Below are positions 7,583 through 14,639 of a DNA stretch of 14,852 nucleotides, piece after piece. Under the pieces are notes generated by a model. The model was not told the origin of the DNA, made no database searches, and was given only the letters and a program-made list of their open reading frames with translations. Made by a program: the position numbers and the translations under genes. Where the stretch lies: contig CAKULR010000019.1 of assembly GCA_934667295.1 (NCBI GenBank), positions 1-14,852 on the forward strand. Direction: 5' to 3'. Numbering within the stretch: the first letter of the stretch is position 1; the number at the start of each line of letters is the position of its first letter. The DNA comes from an uncultured Kiritimatiellota bacterium. GTDB taxonomy: Bacteria; Verrucomicrobiota; Kiritimatiellia; RFP12; UBA1067.

Positions 7583-9514
7583 TCACTCCTTGACGATGGC
7601 CTTGAACGGGCAGGCGGTGATGCACGCGCCGCACTTGATGCACTTCTTCACGTCGATGACGTGCAGCTGCTTGACGGTGCCCGCGATCGCGTTGACCGGG
7701 CAGTTGCGGGCGCACTTCGTGCAGCCCTTGCACTTGTCCGTGATCTTGAGCGTGTAGAGCTTCGTGCAGGTGCCGGCGGGGCACTTCTTGTCGCGCACGT
7801 GGGCGATGTACTCGTCCCGGAAGTAGCGCAGGGTGGAGAGGATCGGGTTCGGCGCCGTCTGGCCGAGGCCGCAGAGCGCGGTGTCCTTGATCGTGTTGGC
7901 AAGGTCCTCCAGCTCCTCCAGCATCTCCTCGCTGCCGTTGCCGTCGCAGATCTTCTCCAGCATCTCCAGCATGCGGCGCGTGCCGATGCGGCAGGGCGTA
8001 CACTTGCCGCAGCTCTCGTCCTTGGTGAAGCCGAGGTAGAACTTCGCCATCGCGGGCATGCAGTCCTTGTCGGAGAGGACGATCATGCCGCCCGACCCCA
8101 TCATCGAGCCGATCTTGCCGAGGTTCATGTAGTCGATCGGTGTGTCGAGGTTCTCGGCCGTGATGCAGCCGCCGGACGGGCCGCCCGTCTGCACCGCCTT
8201 GAACGCATGGCCGCCGGAGATGCCGCCGCCGATGTCGTAGATGATCTCGCGGAGCGTCGTGCCCATCGGCACTTCGACGAGGCCGACGTTGTTGACCTGG
8301 CCGGCGAGAGCGAACACCTTCGTGCCCGAGTTGCCGCTCACGGTCTTCGTCCAGTTGCCCTTCTCGTCCGTCTCGGTCTTCCAGTTGCCGATCTGGGCGT
8401 ACCACTTGGCGCCCTTCACGAGGATCACGGGGATCGATGCGTACGTCTCCACGTTGTTCACGTTCGTGGAGCAGCCCCAGTAGCCGCCGCCGATGTTGGC
8501 GGGGAACGGCGGCTTCGTCGTCGGCTCGCCGCGCTGGCCTTCCATCGAGTGGATGAGGGCCGTCTCCTCGCCGCAGACGAACGCGCCGGCGCCGAGCTTG
8601 ATCTCGATGTCGAAGCAGAAGTCCGTGCCGAGGATGTTCCTGCCGAGCAGGCCGGCCTCGCGCGCCTGGTCGATCGCCATCTGGAGGCGGCTCACCGCGA
8701 GCGGGTATTCCGCGCGGATGTAGACGAGGCCGTGCTGGGCGCCGATCGCGTACGCGCCGATGGCCATCGCCTCGATGACGCTGCTCGGGTCGCCCTCCAT
8801 GATCGAGCGGTCCATGAACGCGCCCGGGTCGCCCTCGTCGGCGTTGCAGACGATGTACTTCTCGTCGGCCTTCACGCCGGCGGCGATCTTCCACTTGAGG
8901 CCGGTGGGGAAGCCCGCGCCGCCGCGCCCGCAGATGCCCGAGTTGAGCACTTCCTGCACGACCTGGTCGGGCGTCATCGAGGTGAGCGCCTTCGCGAGGC
9001 CCTGGTAGCCCTCGTTCGCGATGTAGTCCTCCAGCGACTCGGCGTCGATGAGGCCGCAGTTGCGGAGGGCGATGCGGTGCTGCTTCGCGTAGAACGGCAT
9101 CTTCTCGTAGTCGTGGATCTTCGCCTTGAGCGTGGGTTCCACGTAGAGGAGGCGTTCCACGACCTCGTGGCCGACGACGTGCTTCTGCACGATCTCCTTC
9201 GCGTCGTCCGGCGTGACCTGCACGTAGAAGACGTTGTCCGGCATCACCTTGACGATCGGCCCCTGGGCGCAGAAGCCGAAGCAGCCCGTCTGGACGACCT
9301 TGACGTCCGCCTCAAGCCCGGCCGCGCGGATCTCGTCGCGCAGGTTCGCCATCAGCGTCTGGGACGCCGAGGCGTGGCAGCCCGTGCCGCCGCAGCAGAG
9401 AATGTCCTTCTTCTTCGAGTCGATCGCGCCGTGGGCGACGAGGCGGAGGGCCAGCTTGCCCTTCGCGGCCTCGAACGCGGCGTCGAGATCGGCCTTGCTC
9501 GTGATCTTGTTCAT
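7583..9514 (-). CDS. hydB: [FeFe] hydrogenase NuoF-like flavin/NAD(H)-binding subunit
   Basis: This subunit exchanges electrons with NAD(H) through FMN and passes them on through iron-sulfur clusters. The 643-residue product has a thioredoxin-like [2Fe-2S] domain at the N-terminus (CCGGTGC at 40-46 and TGCFGFC at 77-82). Next is the NuoF core with GICGRGGAGFPTGLKWK (193-209) and CNADEGDPGAFMDR (223-236) for FMN and NADH. A glycine-rich soluble-ligand region follows, then the [4Fe-4S] motif ESCGKCTPCRIGTRR (500-514). The C-terminus has two ferredoxin clusters (CKGCTKCARNC and CIKCGACITAC). This order matches HydB of Thermotoga and HndC of Desulfovibrio. A short extra segment at about 380-397 (GNWTKTVSGNSGT) lengthens one loop. 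The ATG at 9514 lies 8 bp after hydC, whose last codons supply an AAAGG ribosome site. Confidence 0.97.
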   Translation of the reverse strand: MNKITSKADLDAAFEAAKGKLALRLVAHGAIDSKKKDILCCGGTGCHASASQTLMANLRDEIRAAGLEADVKVVQTGCFGFCAQGPIVKVMPDNVFYVQVTPDDAKEIVQKHVVGHEVVERLLYVEPTLKAKIHDYEKMPFYAKQHRIALRNCGLIDAESLEDYIANEGYQGLAKALTSMTPDQVVQEVLNSGICGRGGAGFPTGLKWKIAAGVKADEKYIVCNADEGDPGAFMDRSIMEGDPSSVIEAMAIGAYAIGAQHGLVYIRAEYPLAVSRLQMAIDQAREAGLLGRNILGTDFCFDIEIKLGAGAFVCGEETALIHSMEGQRGEPTTKPPFPANIGGGYWGCSTNVNNVETYASIPVILVKGAKWYAQIGNWKTETDEKGNWTKTVSGNSGTKVFALAGQVNNVGLVEVPMGTTLREIIYDIGGGISGGHAFKAVQTGGPSGGCITAENLDTPIDYMNLGKIGSMMGSGGMIVLSDKDCMPAMAKFYLGFTKDESCGKCTPCRIGTRRMLEMLEKICDGNGSEEMLEELEDLANTIKDTALCGLGQTAPNPILSTLRYFRDEYIAHVRDKKCPAGTCTKLYTLKITDKCKGCTKCARNCPVNAIAGTVKQLHVIDVKKCIKCGACITACPFKAIVKE

Positions 9515-9522
9515 GTTGCGGC

Positions 9523-10035
9523 TCAGCCTTTCGCCTTGTATTCGTTGATGATTTCGACGGCCTTCGCGGGCGTCACCTTCCCGTACACCTGGTCGTTGAC
9601 CATCATGACGGGCGCGAGGCCGCAGGCGCCGACGCACCGGAGGGCGCTCACGGAGAAGAGCCCGTCGGCCGTCGGATGCGTGTCCGCCTCGACGCCCAGG
9701 ACGCGCTCGATCTCGCGCAGCACGCCCTCGGACCCCTTCACGTAGCACGCCGTGCCGAGGCAGACGTTGATCACGTACTTGCCCTTCGGCTTCGTGGTGA
9801 AGTAGTTGTAGAAGGAGACGACGCCCGAAACGGCGCTCTCCGGGATGCCCATCTTCGCGGCCACATGCTGCTGCACCTCGCGCGGCAGGTAGCCGAAGAT
9901 GTGCTGCGCACGGTGGAGGATCTGGATGAGACGCCCGCGCCGGCGCTCATCGGTCAGGTCCAGTTTGAGACCGTCGATGAACGCATCGAGCTCGGCATAC
10001 TTCCCGGCCACGGCCGGTGAGCAGTTTTCGCACAT
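9523..10035 (-). CDS. hydC: [FeFe] hydrogenase NuoE-like [2Fe-2S] subunit
   Basis: This small electron-transfer subunit of the trimeric hydrogenase is 170 residues long, the normal size of NuoE/HndA proteins. A helical N-terminal region contains LPREVQQHVAAKMGIPESAV (50-69) and SFYNYF, as in NuoE. The thioredoxin-like domain binds one [2Fe-2S] cluster with CLGTAC (Cys92 and Cys97) and CVGAC (Cys134 and Cys138), the expected C-x4-C and C-x3-C spacing. The ATG at 10035 has AAAAGGAAC upstream. It is the first gene of the hydC-hydB-hydA operon and is preceded by a plausible promoter. An alternative is complex I NuoE, but the adjacent hydA decides it. The two cysteines at positions 2 and 5 (MCENC) are outside the family's cluster ligands. 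Confidence 0.95.
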   Translation of the reverse strand: MCENCSPAVAGKYAELDAFIDGLKLDLTDERRRGRLIQILHRAQHIFGYLPREVQQHVAAKMGIPESAVSGVVSFYNYFTTKPKGKYVINVCLGTACYVKGSEGVLREIERVLGVEADTHPTADGLFSVSALRCVGACGLAPVMMVNDQVYGKVTPAKAVEIINEYKAKG

Positions 10036-10072
10036 GTGACGTGTTCCTTTTGCTTGGTTAAATTGTGGGTGG

Positions 10073-10102
10073 ATTATCTCACAAGGTCCACTTGTTAGGC
10101 AA
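10073..10102 (-). promoter_or_regulatory. Candidate sigma70-type promoter of the hydC-hydB-hydA operon
   Basis: On the minus strand TTGCCT (10102-10097) is followed after 18 bp by GATAAT (10078-10073), about 38 bp upstream of the hydC start. This AT-rich patch stands out from its surroundings. It is a consensus match by eye only; no transcription start is known. Confidence 0.5.
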
Positions 10103-10125
10103 CACTAATTTGAAGGGCAAGAACA

Positions 10126-10151
10126 CGCCGCCACCGAAGACGGTGGCGGCG
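10126..10151 (-). terminator. Strong hairpin downstream of pyrH, probable terminator
   Basis: An 11-bp perfect stem (10126-10136 with 10141-10151, GC-rich) closes on a 4-base loop. On the strand of pyrH it lies about 75 bases past the stop and is followed by TGTTCTTGCCCTTC, a weak pyrimidine and T-rich tail. It separates pyrH from the hydC promoter, which fits a terminator, although the tail is not a classical run of T. Confidence 0.55.
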
Positions 10152-10152
10152 C

Positions 10153-10210
10153 ACGGGAGGGACGCAATCATTGCGTCCACAATACGGGAGGGACGCAATT
10201 CATTGCGTCC
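10153..10210. repeat. Two tandem copies of a palindromic REP-like element
   Basis: Two copies of ACGGGAGGGACGCAAT followed by CATTGCGTCC lie 31 bp apart. Each centres on a palindrome: GGACGCAAT and ATTGCGTCC with 1 base between (10160-10178) or 2 bases between (10191-10210). They sit between the pyrH stop and the terminator-like hairpin. Paired palindromes after a gene resemble the REP/BIME class of dispersed intergenic repeats. No other copy was seen in this window, so the dispersed nature is inference. Confidence 0.8.
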
Positions 10211-10225
10211 GACCGGCCTGGCGCA

Positions 10226-10951
10226 TCAGGAGACGAGCGTGCCCACGGCCTCGCCGCAGACGACGCGCTCCAGGGCGTCGCCGTCGAAGAAGTCGAAGAC
10301 GACGATCGGGATGTCGTTGTCCATGCAGAGCGCGAACGCGGCGGAGTCCATCACCTTCAGGCGCTTCTCCAGCGCGGTCTCGTACTTGAGCGAGCCGTAC
10401 TTCTTCGCCTGGGGGTCCTTCATCGGGTCGGCCGTGTAGATGCCGTCCACCTTCGTGGCCTTGAGGAGCGCGTCCGCCCCGATCTCGCTCGCGCGCAGCG
10501 CGGCCGCCGAGTCGGTCGAGAAGTAGGGGTTGCCCGTGCCGCCCGCGAAGATGACGACACGCCCCTTCTCGAAGTGGCGGATGGCCTTGCGCTGGATGAA
10601 CGGCTCGGCGAGCTTCGGCATCTCGATGGACGTCATGACGCGCGTCGGCACGCCGATCGTCTCCAGCGCGGTCATCATCGCGAGCCCGTTGATGATCGTC
10701 GCGAGCATCCCCATCGAGTCGCCCACCACGCGGTTCACGCCGTTCTTCGCGCCGGAGAGGCCCCGGAAGATGTTGCCGCCGCCCAGCACGATCCCCACCT
10801 CGCACCCGAGCGCGTGGATCTTCTTGACGCGCTCGGCCATGAACGAGAGGCGTTCGGCGTCGATGCAGTCGCCCTTCTCGCGGTTCTTCAGCACCTCCCC
10901 CGAGAGTTTGAGCAGGATGCGTTTGTACTTGAGCTTCGGCGACTGTTCCAT
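10226..10951 (-). CDS. pyrH: UMP kinase
   Basis: The enzyme phosphorylates UMP to UDP with ATP in the cytoplasm, feeding all pyrimidine nucleotide synthesis. The 241-residue product has standard bacterial length. It shows the amino-acid-kinase fold motifs KLSGE (15-19), VLGGGNIFRG (55-64), GDSMGMLAT (77-85), IFAGGTGNPYFSTDSAAALRA and KATKVDGIYTADP, in the usual order for PyrH. The ATG at 10951 has an AAGGA ribosome site 7 bases upstream. It appears to be transcribed alone from a good promoter in the 87-bp gap after the GH2 gene. In many bacteria pyrH sits beside tsf, rpsB or frr; none is here, so it has been separated from the translation genes. Confidence 0.97.
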   Translation of the reverse strand: MEQSPKLKYKRILLKLSGEVLKNREKGDCIDAERLSFMAERVKKIHALGCEVGIVLGGGNIFRGLSGAKNGVNRVVGDSMGMLATIINGLAMMTALETIGVPTRVMTSIEMPKLAEPFIQRKAIRHFEKGRVVIFAGGTGNPYFSTDSAAALRASEIGADALLKATKVDGIYTADPMKDPQAKKYGSLKYETALEKRLKVMDSAAFALCMDNDIPIVVFDFFDGDALERVVCGEAVGTLVS

Positions 10952-10993
10952 GGTGGTCCTTCGTTCGGATTGGTGATTGACGGGTGAGGCGCT

Positions 10994-11022
10994 ATTCTAG
11001 CGCATTCACCCGCGCCTGTCCA
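10994..11022 (-). promoter_or_regulatory. Candidate sigma70-type promoter of pyrH
   Basis: On the minus strand TGGACA (11022-11017) and TAGAAT (10999-10994) are spaced by 17 bp, each one mismatch from consensus. They lie about 43 bp upstream of the pyrH start. The -10 box sits inside a small inverted repeat, GCGCTA/TAGCGC (10990-11004), which could mark a regulator site. Match by eye. Confidence 0.6.
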
Positions 11023-11038
11023 TGCGGAAGTTCATGCG

Positions 11039-13375
11039 CTACTTCGCGGTCTCGACCGCGAGGCCGAGGTCGAAGAACTGTCCGCCGACGGTCTGGACGA
11101 CCTTGACGGCAAGGACGTTGTCCCCCTTCCGGACGGCCTTGCCGAACACCTCGGCGGGCACCCCGTACGGCACGTAGTCGGTCGTGTAGCCCCTGGCGTC
11201 GAAGATCCGCCCGCCGTTGAGGTAGACCTCCACGTCCTCGTCGTGGAACAGGTCGAACACGGCCTCGACGAGCTTCGCGGACGCGCCGTCCCAGGTGAAG
11301 TGGCGGCGCACCCAGAGGGTCTTCGTCGTCCACGGCGTCGCCACCTTCGCCGCCTCGTGGTCCTTCTCGATGCCGCCGCCGCCGAAGCCGCCCGCCGAAC
11401 GCTTCCAGGCCGCGTCGTCGAACGCGGGGCTGGACCAGTCCGCCGCCGGCGCGTCGAACGTGTAGGCCCAGGCGCGCGGGTCCGGGTCGCGCTTCGGGAA
11501 CACCTCCTTCGTCACCGTGGGGACGAGGCCCATCGCCGCCTTCGCGCGCACTCGGTCGTGGACGGCGGCGAGCGCGGCGGGGTCGAACTTGACGACCTTG
11601 CGGTCGTAGGTGATGAGGCCGTTGATCTCCGCCTCCACGTCCGTCGTCTGCGTGTAGACGCTACCCGCGAGGCCGCGCCGCGCGAGGCTCCCGACGTGCT
11701 CCATCAGGGCGACGAACTTCTCCTGCACGGCCGCGCGGTCCGCGTCGTTGCCCGTGCCGCCGTACCCCCAGGCGTTCGTCGTCCAGAGGTGGTCCGCCAC
11801 GCGGCAGCCGATGCCGCCGAACTCGCCGAGGAAGCTCGCCCGGCGCGGGTTGACGGGGAACATGCGCGGGCGCGTGCCGTAGTCGTGCTTGTCGACCGCA
11901 TGCGCGGCTTCCTCCTCGCCGAGCGGCTTGTGGTCGGAACCGCCGCGCTGGCCCGCCTTCCAGCCCAGGTCGCCGCCCTCGTAGTCGCGCCAGCCCGACG
12001 GACCGTCCACGAGACGGGTCGGATCGTACCGCTGCGTCCACATCAGCGTCGCGTGCGTGAGGAATTCGCCCGGCTGCCCCCACCCTTCGTTGTAGGGGAC
12101 CCACATCACGATGGACGGCACCTTCTGCAGGTGGTCCATCATCTCCTTCAGCTCGCGGCGGTAGAAGCCGTAGCGCCTGTCGTTGCCGCCGCCGCCGCTC
12201 GGCATGTCCTGGAGCACGAGGATGCCGAGCCTGTCGCAGAGGGAGTAGTAGCGGCGCGGTTCCACCTTGATGTGCTTGCGCATCATGTCGAAGCCCATCT
12301 TCTTGAGTTCGAGGATGTCGAAGGCCATCGCCTCCTCGGAGGGCGGCGTGAGGAGGCCGTCCGGCCACCACCCCTGGTCCAGCGTGCCGATGATGAAGCG
12401 CATCCTGTTGTTGAAGTAGAAGCGGAGGACTCCGTTCTCGTCCTTCTTCATCTCGAACTTCCGCATCCCGAAGTAGCCGCGCACGACGTCCTTTGCGCCC
12501 GTCGCGCCGTCCCGGAACGTGATCACGAGGTCGTAGAGGGCCGGCGACTCGGGACTCCAGAGCGCGACCGGCTGCGGCAGCTTGATTGTGATGGGCTTCC
12601 CCCAGGCCGCGAGCGAACCCGAGGCGAGGGTTTTCCCGTTCCGGCGGACCTCGACGACGCCCTCGGCCTTCGTCAGGTTCCCCGCGCCCTCCAGCGTCAC
12701 GCTCACGGTGCCCGCGTCGATGTCCGTCGTCACCCTGTAGTCCACGAGGTACGTCTCGGGCACCGTCTCCAGCCAGACCGTGCCGCCGATGCCGCTGGAG
12801 CGCGTGTACATGCACCCGTGCGGCTTGAACACCTGCTTGCCCACCGAGCCGACGAAGTCGGTCGTCGGGTCCCAGACGGCGACGACGAGCTCGTTCGCGC
12901 CCGCCTTCACGTAGTCCGTGACATCGAAGGTGAACGGCATCTGCCCGCCCTCGTGCGGCACGCCGACCTCGATGCGGTTCACGAACACCTGCGCGCGGAA
13001 GTCCGCCTGTTCGAAGTGGAGCAGGATCCTTTCGCCGGGCTTCGCGGCCGCGTTGAAGCTGCGCCGGTACCACAGCGTCTCCGCCGGTTCGAGCAGACGC
13101 CCCACGCCGGAAAGCGAGCTTTCGATCACGAACGGCACGAGGATTTCGCCGTCCCACTTCGCGGGGATGCCCGGCGCGTCCTTCGTGACCGCATACTGCC
13201 AGAGGCCGTTCAGGTTCGTCCAGGCGTCGCGCACCATCTGCGGACGCGGATATTCCCGCCACGCATTCTCGGGCGTGACCTTCTCGCCCCACGGCGTCTT
13301 CATCCCCGGCGTCTGCGTCCAGGCGCCGCACACCAGCGCGGCCGCCGCCGCAAGCATGCACAGTCGTGTCTTCAT
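11039..13375 (-). CDS. Secreted glycoside hydrolase family 2 enzyme (beta-galactosidase/beta-glucuronidase-like)
   Basis: The 778-residue product begins with a Sec signal peptide (MKTRLCMLAAAAALVCGAWT). The N-terminal jelly-roll sugar-binding domain (about 40-210) has NLNGLWQYAV and TLWYRRSFN. An immunoglobulin-like domain follows (about 210-310), then the TIM barrel (about 310-610) with WVPYNEGWGQ (Glu430, acid/base) and SFLGEFGG (Glu518, nucleophile); both catalytic glutamates are present. TQTTDVEAEINGLITYDR (576-593) is characteristic of this GH2 subgroup. A second jelly-roll-like segment at about 636-776 (FDDAAW, TLWVRRHFTW, DVEVYLNG) is an added carbohydrate-binding module. The sugar specificity cannot be told from sequence. 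The ATG at 13375 is chosen over an in-frame start at 13411: it has AAAGGA upstream, gives a clean signal peptide, and 13411 coincides with the predicted transcription start. It is monocistronic on present evidence. Confidence 0.93.
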   Translation of the reverse strand: MKTRLCMLAAAAALVCGAWTQTPGMKTPWGEKVTPENAWREYPRPQMVRDAWTNLNGLWQYAVTKDAPGIPAKWDGEILVPFVIESSLSGVGRLLEPAETLWYRRSFNAAAKPGERILLHFEQADFRAQVFVNRIEVGVPHEGGQMPFTFDVTDYVKAGANELVVAVWDPTTDFVGSVGKQVFKPHGCMYTRSSGIGGTVWLETVPETYLVDYRVTTDIDAGTVSVTLEGAGNLTKAEGVVEVRRNGKTLASGSLAAWGKPITIKLPQPVALWSPESPALYDLVITFRDGATGAKDVVRGYFGMRKFEMKKDENGVLRFYFNNRMRFIIGTLDQGWWPDGLLTPPSEEAMAFDILELKKMGFDMMRKHIKVEPRRYYSLCDRLGILVLQDMPSGGGGNDRRYGFYRRELKEMMDHLQKVPSIVMWVPYNEGWGQPGEFLTHATLMWTQRYDPTRLVDGPSGWRDYEGGDLGWKAGQRGGSDHKPLGEEEAAHAVDKHDYGTRPRMFPVNPRRASFLGEFGGIGCRVADHLWTTNAWGYGGTGNDADRAAVQEKFVALMEHVGSLARRGLAGSVYTQTTDVEAEINGLITYDRKVVKFDPAALAAVHDRVRAKAAMGLVPTVTKEVFPKRDPDPRAWAYTFDAPAADWSSPAFDDAAWKRSAGGFGGGGIEKDHEAAKVATPWTTKTLWVRRHFTWDGASAKLVEAVFDLFHDEDVEVYLNGGRIFDARGYTTDYVPYGVPAEVFGKAVRKGDNVLAVKVVQTVGGQFFDLGLAVETAK

Positions 13376-13417
13376 AAACGGTCCTTTCTGGATTGGCCTA
13401 AAACGAATCATGGCGAC

Positions 13418-13426
13418 AGTATAGCA
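13418..13426 (-). promoter_or_regulatory. Extended -10 promoter of the GH2 gene
   Basis: On the minus strand TGCTATACT (13426-13418) is an extended -10 element, about 43 bp upstream of the GH2 start codon. There is no good -35 box at the normal spacing, as is common with extended -10 promoters. The implied transcript start near 13411 supports the shorter start at 13375. Confidence 0.5.
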
Positions 13427-13629
13427 GAAAACCGCCCCGTTCGGGAAGGGAAGGCGTCAATTGTCTTGGCATCAATGTTATCTCTCTGACCATCAATGCT
13501 TCGCACTGCCGTTGTTAGGCCACCGGTATCGTTTTCAGACCTTCCCAGACCGACCTTCCCAAACCGTCAAGGCTACACTACAGCCAGACCGCCCATACCG
13601 CAAACAAACGATACGGACAATCATCCGCC
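13427..13629. other. Intergenic stretch with small direct and inverted repeats, no gene seen
   Basis: About 200 bp between the GH2 promoter and the stop of the unknown gene. It contains two adjacent 14-bp copies (13536-13549 and 13550-13563, 12 of 14 identical, core GACCTTCCCA) and an inverted repeat GTATCGTTT/AAACGATAC (13526-13534 and 13606-13614). A 70-codon open frame on the plus strand has no ribosome site or recognisable product and is not called. The paired repeats could be a regulator site for the GH2 gene, but there is no direct evidence. Confidence 0.45.
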
Positions 13630-14604
13630 TTACTCCAATCGCCCATGCCAACGAGATTTCGTCCGCACCGTAATCTTGTTCTTGTCCCGTGCCCGTTGTC
13701 GCTCGGGCGGCGATGTCTCCTCCACTCGTTCCGGATTCACCAAGGCGTCGATACGATTGAGGGATGCCGTCCGGTTCTTCGGCGTCTCCCGCATCACTTC
13801 GGCGTAGACCTCCCGTGCCCGCACCACGTCCACGGCATCGCCCACCACCGGATCTTCCACGAGCCGCGCCGCCGGCACGGGATCGTGAAGGCCCGTAATC
13901 TGCTTCAACTTCCGTGCGGCCGCCTTGCAGGCCATCACCGTCTTGTACTTGAGGTAAAGTGACGGGATGTTTGTCTGGAGCCACGCCTTCACGCCACCCC
14001 GGCGGGCGACAATCTCACCGCTCTCCGCACGCACAAGGGAACTATCGACGTAACAGGCAAGATCCTCCATCAACGAACCGAAACGAAGCAGATTCTCGTT
14101 CGATTCGTGGGCCTTCTCCCACGCCTCCAACACCTGTTCCTTCGTCGGGCACGGATTCGTTGTCGTGCGCCTCTTCGTCGCGCGCCGTTCCGCCGCAAGC
14201 CGCTGTCGGCGTGCCTTCTCCCGTTCGTAGTACGCGGAACGACACGACGCATGGCGAAGACGGTCAATCCTCCGTGTCGCGCCGAGGCGCAGCCAACGGG
14301 CGAGCGTCCGTAGAAGCCAGACATCGCCATCCGCGTAGGCGACAATCTCGCGGATGGACGTACCGCGCCGCACCCACGAAACGGCAAGCCCCTCCGACGC
14401 CTCGCAGAGATCGCCGAACGCGCGACGGCGGTCTTGGATGCGTTTCCGCCGCGCCCGGGCACGGTGTTCGCGTGCGGCCAGGACTTCACCCAACAGCGCC
14501 TCGTGCCGCCGATCAAAGTCAGACGAGGCGGAGGAATGAATGGATGCGACAGAGGTGCCGGAGGTATCTACGGGAATGACGGACATGGAAGAATTTTCGG
14601 ACAT
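13630..14604 (-). CDS. Unrecognised 324-residue basic protein, C-terminus inside an inverted repeat
   Basis: I do not recognise this protein. The first 30 residues are Ser/Thr-rich and look disordered. Residues 31-62 and 119-148 are strongly basic, Arg-rich and probably helical (DRRHEALLGEVLAAREHRAR; YEREKARRQRLAAERRATKRR region). Residues 80-115 (GTSIREIVAYADGDVWLLRT) could hold a helix-turn-helix. Residues 170-245 (LLRFGSLMEDLACYVDSSLV, GGVKAWLQTNIPSLYLKYKT) look like a compact helical domain. No signal peptide or membrane span is seen. A nucleic-acid-binding role is a guess from charge only. The coding end (residues about 304-317) is one arm of a 43-bp inverted repeat whose partner lies just upstream of the start. 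No clear Shine-Dalgarno precedes the ATG at 14604; the ATG at 14586 is an alternative. Base composition is less GC-rich than its neighbours, which fits acquired DNA. Confidence 0.7.
   Translation of the reverse strand: MSENSSMSVIPVDTSGTSVASIHSSASSDFDRRHEALLGEVLAAREHRARARRKRIQDRRRAFGDLCEASEGLAVSWVRRGTSIREIVAYADGDVWLLRTLARWLRLGATRRIDRLRHASCRSAYYEREKARRQRLAAERRATKRRTTTNPCPTKEQVLEAWEKAHESNENLLRFGSLMEDLACYVDSSLVRAESGEIVARRGGVKAWLQTNIPSLYLKYKTVMACKAAARKLKQITGLHDPVPAARLVEDPVVGDAVDVVRAREVYAEVMRETPKNRTASLNRIDALVNPERVEETSPPERQRARDKNKITVRTKSRWHGRLE
13654..13696 (+). repeat. Left arm of 43-bp inverted repeat
   Basis: This arm pairs as reverse complement with 14619-14661. The first 16 bases, AGATTTCGTCCGCACC, are identical, and 37 of 43 positions match overall without a gap. 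It lies within the 3' end of the 324-residue gene (codons for about residues 304-317). Similarity stops at 13653 on the outer side. Confidence 0.9.
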
Positions 14605-14610
14605 GACCCT

Positions 14611-14639
14611 ATGATAGCACAGGAACGGGACAATGACAA
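14611..14639 (-). promoter_or_regulatory. Candidate promoter of the 324-residue gene, inside the right repeat arm
   Basis: On the minus strand TTGTCA (14639-14634) and TATCAT (14616-14611) are exactly 17 bp apart. A start site 7 bases on would fall at the ATG at 14604, implying a leaderless or nearly leaderless message; this fits the lack of a ribosome binding site. The -35 box lies inside the inverted-repeat arm. Match by eye only. Confidence 0.4.

Noticed and set aside
5754..8894. A 1046-codon minus-strand frame joining hydA to an upstream frame
   Set aside because: The N-terminal half is an out-of-frame reading of hydB; the real hydA start at 7520 has a ribosome site and the correct family N-terminus.
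51..13489. Many long open frames on the plus strand (for example 5631-7757, 7661-9745 and 11243-13489)
   Set aside because: They lie exactly opposite well-recognised minus-strand genes, are rich in Arg, Ala, Val and His as expected for antisense of GC-rich codons, have no family motifs and lack ribosome sites.
13461..13673. A 70-codon plus-strand frame in the intergenic stretch
   Set aside because: There is no ribosome site and no recognisable product, and it runs into the antisense of the unknown gene.
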